Shown here: one piece after another, positions 44,409 through 53,453 of the stretch | Layout: each line of letters opens with the position of its first letter | Numbering within the stretch: the first letter of the stretch is position 1 | Assembly: GCF_041080815.1 (NCBI RefSeq) | Contig: NZ_CP160205.1 | Location: forward strand, 2,604,001-2,668,000 | Direction: 5' to 3' | DNA: 64,000 nucleotides | Source of the DNA: Mucilaginibacter yixingensis | GTDB lineage: Bacteria > Bacteroidota > Bacteroidia > Sphingobacteriales > Sphingobacteriaceae | Made by a program: the position numbers and the translations under genes | The notes under the pieces: model-generated | Database searches by the model: none | The model's input: only the letters and a program-made list of their open reading frames with translations | What the model was told of the DNA's origin: nothing

Positions 44409-44633
44409 ATGGTAAGCGAAGCTCATAAGGATATACTTATCAGATTTGGGAAGCATCTCGAATCTCTTCGCAAGAAACAGAATCTATCCCTCCGCAAACT
44501 TGCTCTCAATTGTAATATTGATCATGCTGATGTTAAAAAGTATGAGAATGGGGAGTTTAATCTCACATTGATTTCACTTACGGAACTGGCTAAAGGCTTG
44601 GGACTGCCATTGAAGGAGTTGATGGAGTTTTAA
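44409..44633 (+). CDS. XRE-family HTH protein, single domain
   Basis: The 74-residue protein is a lone Cro/CI HTH (LESLRKKQNLSLRKLALNC, then VKKYENGEFNLTLISLTELAKGL). No partner gene is next to it. Possible roles include a mobile-element repressor or the antitoxin half of a lost pair. Confidence 0.85.
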   Translation: MVSEAHKDILIRFGKHLESLRKKQNLSLRKLALNCNIDHADVKKYENGEFNLTLISLTELAKGLGLPLKELMEF

Positions 44634-45176
44634 GAAAAAGTAGAACTATTTACTCATGGATGAGAGTAAATATAAGGCACCTTAAAATATAGCCTGATAA
44701 AACTTATAAAATACCATCCGTAAAAACCCGTCGCACTGTTCTACAATAAAACAATCGACCGAACATGTGACGTTTCTTGCGCCAACACTACTGGCGCGCC
44801 GAGCAATTTCCAGCCCTACATCTCTCCTATACTACAACTCGTCGCAACTACCGATTCTTCTTTCGTATGTGCTTTGAGTTCTTCCCTGGTATAAAGCATG
44901 GTGCTTAGCTGATTTGAAACTCAGAAATAATTAATCCAGATGATAAAAAGATGCAGAGATACAAAGATGCTGTATTAGAAGTTATTGATAATAAAGATTA
45001 AATATACTACAATTCCTAGCTCCGGGCACTCCCGCATCTCCCTCCTTTTACCTTACATGAGTGGGTTTATTCTCCGCAGTATAAGACGCCACACTTAAAC
45101 GCACATGAAAAACTGTAGGCAATTGCGATCCTTTGACTAAATAACCAATTTATTTAATATATGGAACTGTTTGCAA
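44634..45176. other. Gene-poor stretch with possible gene remnants
   Basis: No complete gene is visible. A 27-codon minus ORF at 44816-44899 (MLYTREELKAHTKEESVV and on) and a short plus frame ending at 45001 (KKMQRYKDAVLEVIDNKD) look like protein fragments. They may be leftovers of deleted genes. Functions are not recognisable. Confidence 0.4.
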
Positions 45177-45207
45177 TTTGAAATAACTAATTAAATTAGT
45201 ATTTTTA
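45177..45207 (+). promoter_or_regulatory. Probable promoter of the 45212 gene
   Basis: TTTG (45177-45180), 19 bp, then TATTTTTA (45200-45207; one mismatch to TAnnTTTG) precede the ATG at 45212. Transcription would start almost at the start codon. Confidence 0.6.
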
Positions 45208-45211
45208 TAAA

Positions 45212-45514
45212 ATGGAAGATTCAAAAGCGTTTGAAATCGACTGGGGAGGTCAACCGGCACAAGTGACAAATCATAAAATAAAAACTGCACGCATCTTTCA
45301 TATTATCTTCCCAGATGGGCGTCCACCATTGAATATTACAATTGCCGTAAACAGCGACGATGAAAAATTTTGGACATCAGTTCCAGAAGGGCGCCAGGCC
45401 GAAGCCGAATTTGCAGGTAAAGCGGTGGCTGCTTATCTTCGTGAATATAGGAGGATACAAGCATGTGCTACTACAACGGACAAAAAATCACCCGCACCGA
45501 GTTTATTCGATTGA
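45212..45514 (+). CDS. Small unrecognised protein coupled to the SRAP gene
   Basis: The 100-residue soluble protein has a beta-rich middle (ARIFHIIFPDGRPPLNITIAV) and a C-terminal helix with an alanine-rich stretch. It overlaps the start of the SRAP gene by 52 bp. No family is recognised. Co-transcription suggests a link with DNA-damage handling, but this is only positional. Confidence 0.6.
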   Translation: MEDSKAFEIDWGGQPAQVTNHKIKTARIFHIIFPDGRPPLNITIAVNSDDEKFWTSVPEGRQAEAEFAGKAVAAYLREYRRIQACATTTDKKSPAPSLFD

Positions 45515-46291
45515 AAAATCTGGAGAAAGCTGTAAAAAACTACAATTTTCTTAATGTTGGCGTATATAATGGTTTTATGTTCCAGCCTTCGGCGATTGCT
45601 GTAGCTAATTCGGACAAAACTGACTTCGATCTAACGTTAGGCCATTTGGGGCTATTTACCAGGCGCAATTAAAACGCATGACGAAGCTCAAGCCTTCATT
45701 CGCTCGTACACGACCATGAATTTTAAGTCCGAGAATATGCTTACCAATGACAAAGGTAATAAATCAATGTGGGCTAATGCGGTAGAAGCAGGTCGCACCT
45801 GCTTAGTATTATCGACGGGCATGGTAGAGAACCGGCACATTAACAAAATCGAAAAAAAAGGTGAGCCGCTTAAAGCAACAGAAGCTTTTCCATACATGGT
45901 GACTATGAAAGACCGAGAATATTGGTGGTTACCGGGCTTATATAACCAGGTATTGGATCAAGAAACCGGCGAGTTGGTTTACACATTTGCTTTTGCAACT
46001 ACAAAAGCAAACGCCTTGTTCCGCCAGATTCATAATAAAGATAACAAATGGCGCATGCCCGCTATACCAAGCGATGATGTGGCATACGAATGGTTATTAG
46101 GTAATCCATCGGTACAGCGTATGCAAGAGATAGCACGGACTCAAGTAATGTCAAAAGATATGGATTTTTGCACCATCACCAAGGAATACTTAACACAACG
46201 GGACGCTAATCCAACGAATTATGATACTTTACCACCAATTGACCTGACATATCTAAATATTGCAGAGGAATTGATCTATCCAGCTGCTTAA
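45463..46291 (+). pseudogene. SOS-associated SRAP/YedK-HMCES protein, frameshifted
   Basis: The N-terminus MCYYNGQ keeps the catalytic Cys2 that crosslinks to abasic sites in single-stranded DNA. The first frame stops at 45670-45672 after GHLGLFTRRN. The second frame continues the homologous sequence PGAIKTHDEAQAFIRSYTTMNFKSEN and onward to 46291, including the usual VENRH-type and ATTKANALF segments. One extra base near 45658 explains both. Either the gene is dead or the assembly has an error. Confidence 0.82.
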
Positions 46292-46324
46292 AGCTATACA
46301 ATTAACTAAATCTAACAAGGCATT

Positions 46325-47161
46325 ATGGGCTACATGAAAGAATTGTATATAGAGATGCAGGAAGATGACGAAGGCAATGCCATCGCTCAAGCATTAGGGG
46401 TTACCTGGCTTGATCTCCATGGTTCAATTTACGAAATTGAAGCTAATAAAAACGCGAGTGGGCGAATTACCAGTTACACAATTGAATTTTTTAAGATTTC
46501 CAAAGCATTAGCAGATAAAATTGAAGGTTTAGAGAATAATAAAGTAATTGTTTCTCCAGATATTTTCGATGAAATCATCGGCATCGAAGAATATGATTAT
46601 CAATGGGATGCCATAAATGACAGCGATGGAGCGTATGGTAATTTCGTTGGAGAAATTTCCGATTTGAGGGCACTAAATGCTTTAAATGCAGGGAGTGATT
46701 CGACAAACTTGATTCTTAAGCGTCAGGTTTTTATAGGCCTGATGGGAAGTATGGAAACTTACTTATCGGACACTTTTATTAAGCTAACCAGAAGCAACGC
46801 GGCATTTCTTCAAAATTTCGTTAGAACATATCCTGAGTTCAGCAAAAGAACATTTACGCTCAACGAATTATTTGAAAAACATGCGGTAATTGCCGAGACG
46901 GCGAAGACCGTTATGCTTGAAATTATTTATCACAACTTAGTGACGGTAAAACAAATGTACATTGCCACATTTGGCATTGAATTTCCCGATTTACAACGAC
47001 CACTAGCACTTGTTAGAACCAGACACGATTTGGTTCACCGTAATGGCAAAACAAAAGAAGGTGTTGTTGTGCAATTAGATGAAATTATAGTGAATCAAGC
47101 TATAAAGGAGATCGAGTCGTTTATTTATGCAATTGAGTTCGAATTATCAAAGTCATTATAG
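46325..47161 (+). CDS. HEPN-motif protein (putative ribonuclease)
   Basis: The 278-residue protein has an N-terminal domain of unknown type (1-120) and a helical C-terminal half. The latter contains RHDLVHRNGKT, an Rx4H motif as in HEPN ribonucleases, preceded by a KRQVFIGLMGSMETYLSDTF helix as in RiboL-PSP-HEPN proteins. HEPN proteins often cut RNA in defence and toxin systems. ATG at 46334 is an alternative start. The neighbour at 47191 converges with 29 bp between, so it is not an operon partner. Confidence 0.7.
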   Translation: MGYMKELYIEMQEDDEGNAIAQALGVTWLDLHGSIYEIEANKNASGRITSYTIEFFKISKALADKIEGLENNKVIVSPDIFDEIIGIEEYDYQWDAINDSDGAYGNFVGEISDLRALNALNAGSDSTNLILKRQVFIGLMGSMETYLSDTFIKLTRSNAAFLQNFVRTYPEFSKRTFTLNELFEKHAVIAETAKTVMLEIIYHNLVTVKQMYIATFGIEFPDLQRPLALVRTRHDLVHRNGKTKEGVVVQLDEIIVNQAIKEIESFIYAIEFELSKSL

Positions 47162-47190
47162 TAATTCAGGCGTACCTTTCTTAAAAAAAT

Positions 47191-48138
47191 CTATTCTTTA
47201 ATGATTTTCTCATATTTCTGGTAGGCTTCCTGAATAAAAAACAACCATCCGTAATTTGACCGTTTTAGCAAATCACTTCTTACCCCGATAAACGAGGAAT
47301 ATATTGAAAAAGGATTAAGACCTGGAAATATCGGCAAATTACCTAAAACCCCCATCGCAGTGTTCTCTATTAAAGTCGGGCGGTTGTCTTCTAAGAATTT
47401 AAACTGGGATGAGCGTATATAACTTGCGAGATTTGATTCGAAAGTTTTGGTATCATTTGTCTTTTCAAAATCAGCCAACCACTCGTAAAACTTAATTCGG
47501 AAATCATTTAAAAAATGGCTTCGTTTTAATTCCAATAACTCACTCCACGACAGTTTCGCAAAATCAAAGTAATTTACCGAACAAACCTTTTCAAGGACTC
47601 GCTCCGGGGTACTCGTATTATTTTGAAATGTGGCGAAATACGAATCGCGATGTAGTTCAGTAAACAATGCAGAGATCTCCGAATCATGGTTTGAAATGTT
47701 CAACAAGAAGTTAAAGTCTGCTGACATTGCAGTGATGTAAAAATCGACGATTTCGAACTCCTTGGCATCTTTATAATTGAATGCATCAAAGCCAAAGCGT
47801 TTGGTTATAAAGTTTTTCATAAACAAACCAAATTCTTGACCATGTGGCCCATACCAAAGGTTAGTTTCGGGATTGACTGTAAATCGCAAATTGTCCATCA
47901 ATTCTTCATTTACAAATTCTGAAACAGGTTTAAAAAACTCCGATATTTCTTTTTTTTCTTCGTCAGTAGTTTCTCCAATCATTTGCTCTACAAATCCAAC
48001 ATCTTGTTTTCTGGGTTCTAAATAAACATTGTTGTCAAAAAGTATGAGTGATCGTTTCAAGAGATTACTTGCTGGTTCATTATATAGATCTGAATGAAAC
48101 CGCAATGTATATGGTGTAAACAAGCCGTATTTAGCCAT
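47191..48138 (-). CDS. Unrecognised 315-residue protein
   Basis: The protein is soluble, helical and rich in aromatic and acidic residues (KKEISEFFKPVSEFVNEELMDNLRF, YFDFAKLSWSELLELKRS). A C-terminal hydrophobic segment (GVLGNLPIFPGLNPFSIYSSFIGV) is glycine/proline-rich. No catalytic motif is visible. It starts 62 bp from the end of the interrupted dnaE2. The context is accessory. Confidence 0.65.
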   Translation of the reverse strand: MAKYGLFTPYTLRFHSDLYNEPASNLLKRSLILFDNNVYLEPRKQDVGFVEQMIGETTDEEKKEISEFFKPVSEFVNEELMDNLRFTVNPETNLWYGPHGQEFGLFMKNFITKRFGFDAFNYKDAKEFEIVDFYITAMSADFNFLLNISNHDSEISALFTELHRDSYFATFQNNTSTPERVLEKVCSVNYFDFAKLSWSELLELKRSHFLNDFRIKFYEWLADFEKTNDTKTFESNLASYIRSSQFKFLEDNRPTLIENTAMGVLGNLPIFPGLNPFSIYSSFIGVRSDLLKRSNYGWLFFIQEAYQKYEKIIKE

Positions 48139-48418
48139 GATGTTATTCAGGAAAAGGTGATCCCGAAGATAAGAGGATAATCTTTACCCTAAAAATTGCT
48201 TACCTAAAATTCCGCCCCTTATGTATCGCATCTTCCGCCTGCGGGCTTTTTAACGGTTTCTCCATTGGTATAAACGGCGAAGCTTTCTCGTCTGCGCGAG
48301 ACAGCGTGAGTGTATAATACGGAGAAGTTGACCAGGTGATTCCGTGGCAAATTGACCACCCAAAGTGCTGGCGAACGAGCGCAGCGAACGCTGTAGAAGC
48401 GTTGTCAAAAGTAGTTAT

Positions 48419-49180
48419 TTAAAGTGTGTTTTGCAGATAGCTTTTTTCGGGCTCTGCGGGCCTTCTTTTTCTCATCGACTCTCCCTTTAGTTCCATCCGG
48501 TGCGCATCATGCACGATGCGGTCGAGGATAGCATCAGCGATCGTCTTTTCACCAATGACCTCATACCATTTACTGACCGGCAGCTGAGAGGTGATGATCA
48601 GGGATGTCTTACCGTGCCTGTCCTCAATGATCTCCATCAGTGCGGCCCTGCTCTGCGCATCAAAAGGTTGTATACCGAAGTCATCCAGGATCAGTAGTTG
48701 CTGGCGTTCCAGTTTGGCTACATCCTTCATGTAGGAACCATCTGCCTTGGCCATCTTCAGCTTAGCAAAGAGTTTGGGTGTGCTGGCATAGAACACGCGG
48801 TAACCCAGTATGCAGGCTTGGTGTCCGATAGCAGAAGCGATATAGCTTTTGCCGATACCGGTGCTGCCTGTGATCAACAGGTTCTCATTCCGGTCAATAA
48901 AGTGGCAGTCTGCCAGGCGCATTACCTGATTGCGGTCGATACTACGGTCGGCATGGTAGTGGATGTTCTCTACCGAGGCCTTATAGCGGAACTTAGCATA
49001 CATGATCGTACGCTCTATGCGCCTGTTCTGCCGGTCGTCCCATTCGGCCTCTACCAGGTGGGCCAGCAGTTCATCAGTGGTGTATTCTGCGGTCTGTCCC
49101 GTTTCCAGGCAGCTTTTAAAGGCATGGTACATGCCATAGAACTTCAGTTTGCGAAGTTTGTCTAAGGTGTTCGTGTTCAT
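48419..49180 (-). CDS. istB: IS21-family ATP-binding protein IstB (copy 2)
   Basis: This 253-residue AAA+ ATPase is identical to the copy-1 product, with GSTGIGKSY and LLILDDFG. It follows istA by 20 bp on the minus strand. Large antisense frames over it are shadows. Confidence 0.95.
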   Translation of the reverse strand: MNTNTLDKLRKLKFYGMYHAFKSCLETGQTAEYTTDELLAHLVEAEWDDRQNRRIERTIMYAKFRYKASVENIHYHADRSIDRNQVMRLADCHFIDRNENLLITGSTGIGKSYIASAIGHQACILGYRVFYASTPKLFAKLKMAKADGSYMKDVAKLERQQLLILDDFGIQPFDAQSRAALMEIIEDRHGKTSLIITSQLPVSKWYEVIGEKTIADAILDRIVHDAHRMELKGESMRKRRPAEPEKSYLQNTL

Positions 49181-49200
49181 ATCGATCTGTTCATTAATGG

Positions 49201-50751
49201 TTATTTATAGTAGTTCTCTCCCCGGATATTGTCATGGCTGGGCATAGGCAGCTCGTCAGCAAATAAGCTTTCCTCGTAGCTGTCCATCTTGTTCTCCAGT
49301 ATCTGCTGTATGGTCTTGTAGTTGTACACGCCATAGCCGAGCGCACGCCTGCAAGCGCTGGCCAGCCTTTCGTTACCTGCCTTGCGCGCCAGGCTGAGGA
49401 TACCGATACAGGAGCGGTAAGCTTGTTCCGGATGTTGCTTTCGGTCCAGTATCTTCAGGATGTAAAGCCTCACATCCTCGTGAATGGATGCTGCCCATTC
49501 CAGGAACTTATCGGGTGTCCATTCGGTCATAAAGCGGTGTGTCGAAGCCAGGTGATCTTTATCCGTTGTGTAGCTGTAAGGGCTTTTGATGCGCCTGTGC
49601 ATGGCGATGCGTTCATAGTGGTAGTAGACTTCTACGTTGGTGCGGGAATACAGCAGTTTGACCTTCCTGCCGATAAAGCGGTACGGTACGCTGTAGTAGT
49701 GTTTGTCGATACCCAGACAAACATGTCCGTTCTTCATTACAGTGGCCTGGTGCTGCCGTTTGAACTCATAACGTAATGCCGGTAATGGCGAGAGTGCCTG
49801 GCGTTCTATCTCCTCGAACTGGAGCTTTCTGCTGTAATTGCGGCCTTTCAGCGGCTGGCTGTTATGTGCTTCTAAAGCGACCTTGATCGCGATATTCAGT
49901 TCTGCAAGGGTATGATAGGCCTCTTTGCGAACAGGTGCGTAGATACGGCTGTAAACGATCTTAACGGCTCCTTCTACCAGTGCTTTGTCACGAGGGCGGT
50001 ACGCCCTCGCTGGTAAGATGGTCGTTCCGTAATGGTCGGCAAAGTCAGCAAAGGTCTCGTTCAGCGTTGGCTCATAGCGGTTACTCTTGGTAACGGCAGC
50101 CTTCAGGTTGTCGGGAACGATGGCGGCAGGTACGCCGCCATAAAAGTGCAGGGCATTCTCACAGGCTGCTATAAAGTCTTCTTTCTGCTGGCTCAGCACA
50201 GCTTCTACGTAAGTTAGTTGGCTGGCGCCAAGGATAGCAACGAACACCTCGGCCTCGATGACCTCACCGGTATCCTTGTCCGCTATGCTTAGCTTTTCAC
50301 CGGCAAAGTCCACATACAGCTTATCACCGGCTTTATGATCCAGGTGCATCGTGGGGTTCACGCGGGCTTTCCACTGGTTGTAATAAAAGCAGAATTGGGT
50401 GTACTTGAACCCGTCAGGGAACTCTTTGATATAAGCTTCCCACAGGATGCGGCGGTTCATACCGACACGCTTTAACTCTTTATCTATCTGCGGGAAACAG
50501 CGTTGCAGGGCCACCATTCGCTTGTCCGGGGGACGTTCACTGCTTTTGCCAAAGAAGTCCTCCAGCTCCTTATCATTAAGGGTATTGATTTCCTCGAACG
50601 TAAAGCCGCTGGCATCGAACGCAATAAGGTACTTCTTTGCGGTATTGCGTGACACGCCGGTCTGGGCCGCTATCGATAGCTTGCTGCGGCCCTGGCTGTA
50701 CATCCTGAGGATCTGTCTTATCTTACTCATGCTTATCGTAGTGTTGGCCAT
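49201..50751 (-). CDS. istA: IS21-family transposase IstA (copy 2)
   Basis: This 516-residue DDE transposase is identical to the copy-1 product and looks intact. With two identical active-looking copies, further transposition or recombination between copies is possible. Confidence 0.95.
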   Translation of the reverse strand: MANTTISMSKIRQILRMYSQGRSKLSIAAQTGVSRNTAKKYLIAFDASGFTFEEINTLNDKELEDFFGKSSERPPDKRMVALQRCFPQIDKELKRVGMNRRILWEAYIKEFPDGFKYTQFCFYYNQWKARVNPTMHLDHKAGDKLYVDFAGEKLSIADKDTGEVIEAEVFVAILGASQLTYVEAVLSQQKEDFIAACENALHFYGGVPAAIVPDNLKAAVTKSNRYEPTLNETFADFADHYGTTILPARAYRPRDKALVEGAVKIVYSRIYAPVRKEAYHTLAELNIAIKVALEAHNSQPLKGRNYSRKLQFEEIERQALSPLPALRYEFKRQHQATVMKNGHVCLGIDKHYYSVPYRFIGRKVKLLYSRTNVEVYYHYERIAMHRRIKSPYSYTTDKDHLASTHRFMTEWTPDKFLEWAASIHEDVRLYILKILDRKQHPEQAYRSCIGILSLARKAGNERLASACRRALGYGVYNYKTIQQILENKMDSYEESLFADELPMPSHDNIRGENYYK

Positions 50752-52083
50752 TAGTGAAGTTGTTAAACCTCAAAAATAGGCCTGCTTCTACAGCATATGT
50801 GGCTCGTTCGGGGTGGTCAGTTTCCTCCGAAATCAGGTGGTCACTTTCCCGCGGAATCGGTGGTCAGTTTGCGCCGAAATCAGGTGGTCAATATCAGCGA
50901 ATTCTCCAGCGTGAGCACTGGTTGCTGCTCATTAGGTATTGCGGTCAGATTTCCCAGCAACTTAGTGATGTCAAATACCCTCCTGACAATAATATGAGTT
51001 ACCTCGGTACATTCTACCATGCCTTCGACCATCAGCAACCGCGCGTGCAGAATCTCTTTGCGGAACTTATCAAATAGCTTAGGAAAAACAACTAGATTAG
51101 TAGTGCCGGTTTCATCTTCGAGCGTAATGAAGCAAACTCCTTTGGCCGTGCTGGGCGCTGGCGGATTAGAATCAGGCCGGCAGTTTTGATAAATGTTTTA
51201 TTCTCAGTTTGATTGGCCTGCTTAGCAGGTATAATGCGCAGCATATCCAACTGGTGCCTGATGAAGCTAATCGGATGACCTTTGATTGAAAGCCCTGTAG
51301 TAGCATAATCCTGGACAACATGTTCTGATTGCTGGAGCAGGGGCAACTGTACCTGGGGCTCATAATTGCTTTCCGACAGCTGGCCTTCGTAAAGCTGAAT
51401 GGGTCTGTCATGCAACGCCGCAACTTCCCATAGTGCCTCTCGCCGGCCAAGTTCCATAGAACGAAACACATCTGCATTAGCTAATTGTTCCATGGTTGCG
51501 ACGCTGATACCAGCATCGCAAAGCTGATGTGGTTGAGTGTAGGGAATAACCCTATTTATCGTAATCTTTTCCATCTCCTCCTGCCGCATTCCTTTGATCT
51601 GCCGGAAGCCGAGGCGAAGGCCGCAATACTTGCCGTCTTTACTCTCCAGCGTATTATTCCAGTGAGAATGATTGATATCGATAGGCAAGATCTTCACACC
51701 ATGTTCTTCAGCATTGCGCGCGATCTGAGCAGGCTGATAAAACCCCATCGGCTGACTGTTCAGTAATGCAGCTGCGAAGGCGTCAGGATAATAGTATTTG
51801 AGCCAGCAGGAAACATAAACCAGTAGCGCAAAGCTGGCAGCATGGCTTTCGGGAAAACCGTAGCTGCCAAAACCTTCGAGCTGCTTGAATATACGCTGCG
51901 CATATTCTTTAGTGTATCCCCTGGCGGTCATTCCGTTGATCAGCTTATGTTCGAACTTTGTAACCAGACCATTAAATTTAAAGGTCGCCATGCTGCGCCG
52001 GAGTAAATCAGCCTCGCCTGGCGTAAAACCGGCGGCAACTATCGCCAATTCCATGGCGCCTGCCATAACACTTCAATTTTGGG

Positions 52084-52124
52084 ACTATTAGATTATGCTA
52101 ATATTTTTAGCGTAATCTAATAGT
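52084..52124. repeat. 18-bp inverted repeat at the broken dnaE2 end
   Basis: ACTATTAGATTATGCTAA (52084-52101) and TTAGCGTAATCTAATAGT (52107-52124) pair with one G-U around TATTT. It lies about 20-30 bp beyond the point where dnaE2 similarity stops and may be the end of a mobile element or a recombination site. Confidence 0.6.
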
Positions 52125-52217
52125 GTGGACAAAAAATTTTCAGTTTGGTTTGAGCGTAGCTAAAAGATGATCAGTCAGGCACTGTGAGCTATCAGTTGAT
52201 TTGACATTTTTGTTATC

Positions 52218-52490
52218 ATGATTGACTTTCAGGTCGGTGAATTTCATGAGGTGTCCTGTGCTCAACTGCGTTGGCGGGAGGATAATCGCATGTATTTCAT
52301 ACCCGTGTTAAATCATCTTCATTCCGATCCTCAGTTCGGGTTTCCACACCTCCATTACCATATCGATGGCCGCTTTGAAATTCATCCGCGTATGCGTCAG
52401 CATTTTAATTTACAGGATGGATATACCAGCGCGGTAATTATTGATACACCGAAGGGTTACTATGCATTCGAAGGTATTGTCCCCGGCTAA
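52218..52490 (+). CDS. Small histidine/aromatic-rich protein
   Basis: The 90-residue protein contains FGFPHLHYHIDGRFEIHPRM, a cluster of five histidines that could bind metal. No family is recognised. It overlaps the next ORF by 29 bp, which suggests a coupled pair. Confidence 0.5.
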   Translation: MIDFQVGEFHEVSCAQLRWREDNRMYFIPVLNHLHSDPQFGFPHLHYHIDGRFEIHPRMRQHFNLQDGYTSAVIIDTPKGYYAFEGIVPG

Positions 52491-52650
52491 TATTGAGAAA
52501 TATCATGCCGGGTATAAAAGCTTTACCGGCCAGGTATGCGCAGGAAGACGTTGCCCGCATTTTGGCACTGAGATGCTCGAAAAAGATGGCACATTGGTCT
52601 GCCCCATGCATGGATTAAAAGCAAACCCTGCAACATTGGTGATTTACTAA
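52462..52650 (+). CDS. Rieske-like small protein
   Basis: The 62-residue product (MHSKVLSPANIEKYHAG at the start) has CPHFG followed 13 residues later by CPMHGL, close to the CxH...CxxH ligand pattern of Rieske [2Fe-2S] domains but with a shorter spacing and a much smaller protein. It starts inside the preceding gene. Iron-sulfur binding is plausible; the partner is unknown. Confidence 0.5.
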   Translation: MHSKVLSPANIEKYHAGYKSFTGQVCAGRRCPHFGTEMLEKDGTLVCPMHGLKANPATLVIY

Positions 52651-52691
52651 ATACCACAATGATACTGGCCTATCAGTAAATAGCCAGGTCG

Positions 52692-52919
52692 TTAATCATC
52701 CTGAGTGATATCTGTACAAAACAATTCGGGATAGCTATGGTGGAACCGCTCAATAAAACGGGTTGCTCTGTCTGCTAAAGCTTCATCGTTATGACCTTGA
52801 AGGACAAAAAGGGACAGGAAGATTCGCCACAGAAGAAAAGTATTTTTTTCGCTAAATGCATGGTCGGTCAGATAGTCAAAATCACTGCCTACCGCAACAA
52901 AAAGCTTTTGGATGGACAT
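52692..52919 (-). CDS. Small unrecognised protein
   Basis: The ATG at 52919 gives 75 residues, mostly helical: MSIQKLFVAVGSDFDYLTDH, then LADRATRFIERFHHSYPELF. It looks coding but has no known motif. It lies alone between the Rieske-like gene and a 230-bp stretch (52920-53150) in which I see nothing. Confidence 0.45.
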   Translation of the reverse strand: MSIQKLFVAVGSDFDYLTDHAFSEKNTFLLWRIFLSLFVLQGHNDEALADRATRFIERFHHSYPELFCTDITQDD

Positions 52920-53151
52920 CACAATAGGTTCTATTATCCCTGTTTTCTCACAAACGTACTTACCGCCATCCGGGGATCACGAGCGTAGGATTGAACAACT
53001 TTCTGCGATTTTGGCAATAATTAAGGAAATTATGCGACGAAAATCGTAGACGTTTTTGCGGGAATTTGATAATTGAGCGATTTTAACTCGTAAGATATTA
53101 AAATAGAAATTTTGATATCCCTAAATTACCTGCGCCCCGTTGGGATTAGCA

Positions 53152-53304
53152 GTGCTGCCGGAAGCGCAGCCGGCAACGGCTCCGACACCCACCGGATCAG
53201 CCACGCCCGCGCCGACGGATGAAGACGTCTACGTTGTCAAAGTAGCCGTCATGCGGGAAGACCTGCTCCGCTGCCTGGAAATGGAAATAAGCAGATCAAA
53301 ATGA
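53152..53304 (+). CDS. Possible small protein or gene remnant
   Basis: The frame is open from 53125 and has a GTG at 53152. It encodes a proline/alanine/threonine-rich linker (ATAPTPTGSATPAPTDED) and an end VVKVAVMREDLLRCLEMEIS. No ATG is present, so it may be the end of a larger lost gene. Its stop overlaps the next start as ATGA. Confidence 0.35.
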   Translation: MLPEAQPATAPTPTGSATPAPTDEDVYVVKVAVMREDLLRCLEMEISRSK

Positions 53305-53441
53305 AATTAAAACAGCCGTATAACAAGCAAATCGATCTTCAGGGAACGCCGCAGTACCCGAAACAACGATCGCGGCGCAGCATGATCGAATTAGAGGAAA
53401 AGGATTTAACACAATTGATGGAAGTAACTGAATCATACTGA
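53301..53441 (+). CDS. Possible 46-residue basic protein
   Basis: The ORF starts MKLKQPYNKQIDLQGTPQYP and has a basic middle (KQRSRRSM) and an acidic helix (IELEEKDLTQLMEVTE). The ATGA overlap with the preceding frame supports translation. No family is recognised. Confidence 0.4.
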   Translation: MKLKQPYNKQIDLQGTPQYPKQRSRRSMIELEEKDLTQLMEVTESY

Positions 53442-53453
53442 AACCGGCAAACC

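Larger units (their letters stand above)
48311..50908 (-). mobile_element. IS21-family element, copy 2 (2598 bp) with 7-bp target duplication
   Basis: The element has the same ends and length as copy 1 but lies in the opposite orientation. The flanks carry a direct repeat GCGTGAG (48304-48310 and 50909-50915), so the element transposed intact into dnaE2. Its gene products are identical to those of copy 1, so both arrivals are recent. Confidence 0.95.
48200..52066 (-). pseudogene. dnaE2: Error-prone DNA polymerase DnaE2, truncated, frameshifted and IS-interrupted
   Basis: Only the C-terminal third survives. The first frame (52066-51092) starts AMELAIVAAGFTPGEADLLRR and includes FGSYGFPESHAASFALL and GLILIRQRP. 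One base is missing at the GGG of 51153-51155; the other frame then reads STAKGVCFITLEDETG to VLTL (50909). IS21 copy 2 follows, and the end SRADEKASPF to the stop at 48200-48202 lies beyond it. The N-terminal polymerase active site is absent and sequence left of 52050 is unrelated. DnaE2 normally performs damage-induced mutagenic synthesis. Confidence 0.88.

Noticed and set aside
30242-48310. Composite transposon formed by the two IS21 copies
   Set aside because: The outer flanks share no target duplication and copy 2 has its own 7-bp duplication, so the copies arrived separately.
48698-49165. 155-codon antisense ORF in istB (also in copy 1 at 29387-29854)
   Set aside because: It is a long shadow frame in a GC-rich gene and is duplicated only because the IS is.
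50754-51077. 107-codon plus ORF beside IS copy 2
   Set aside because: Its first half is IS end sequence and the second half is antisense to the dnaE2 remnant.
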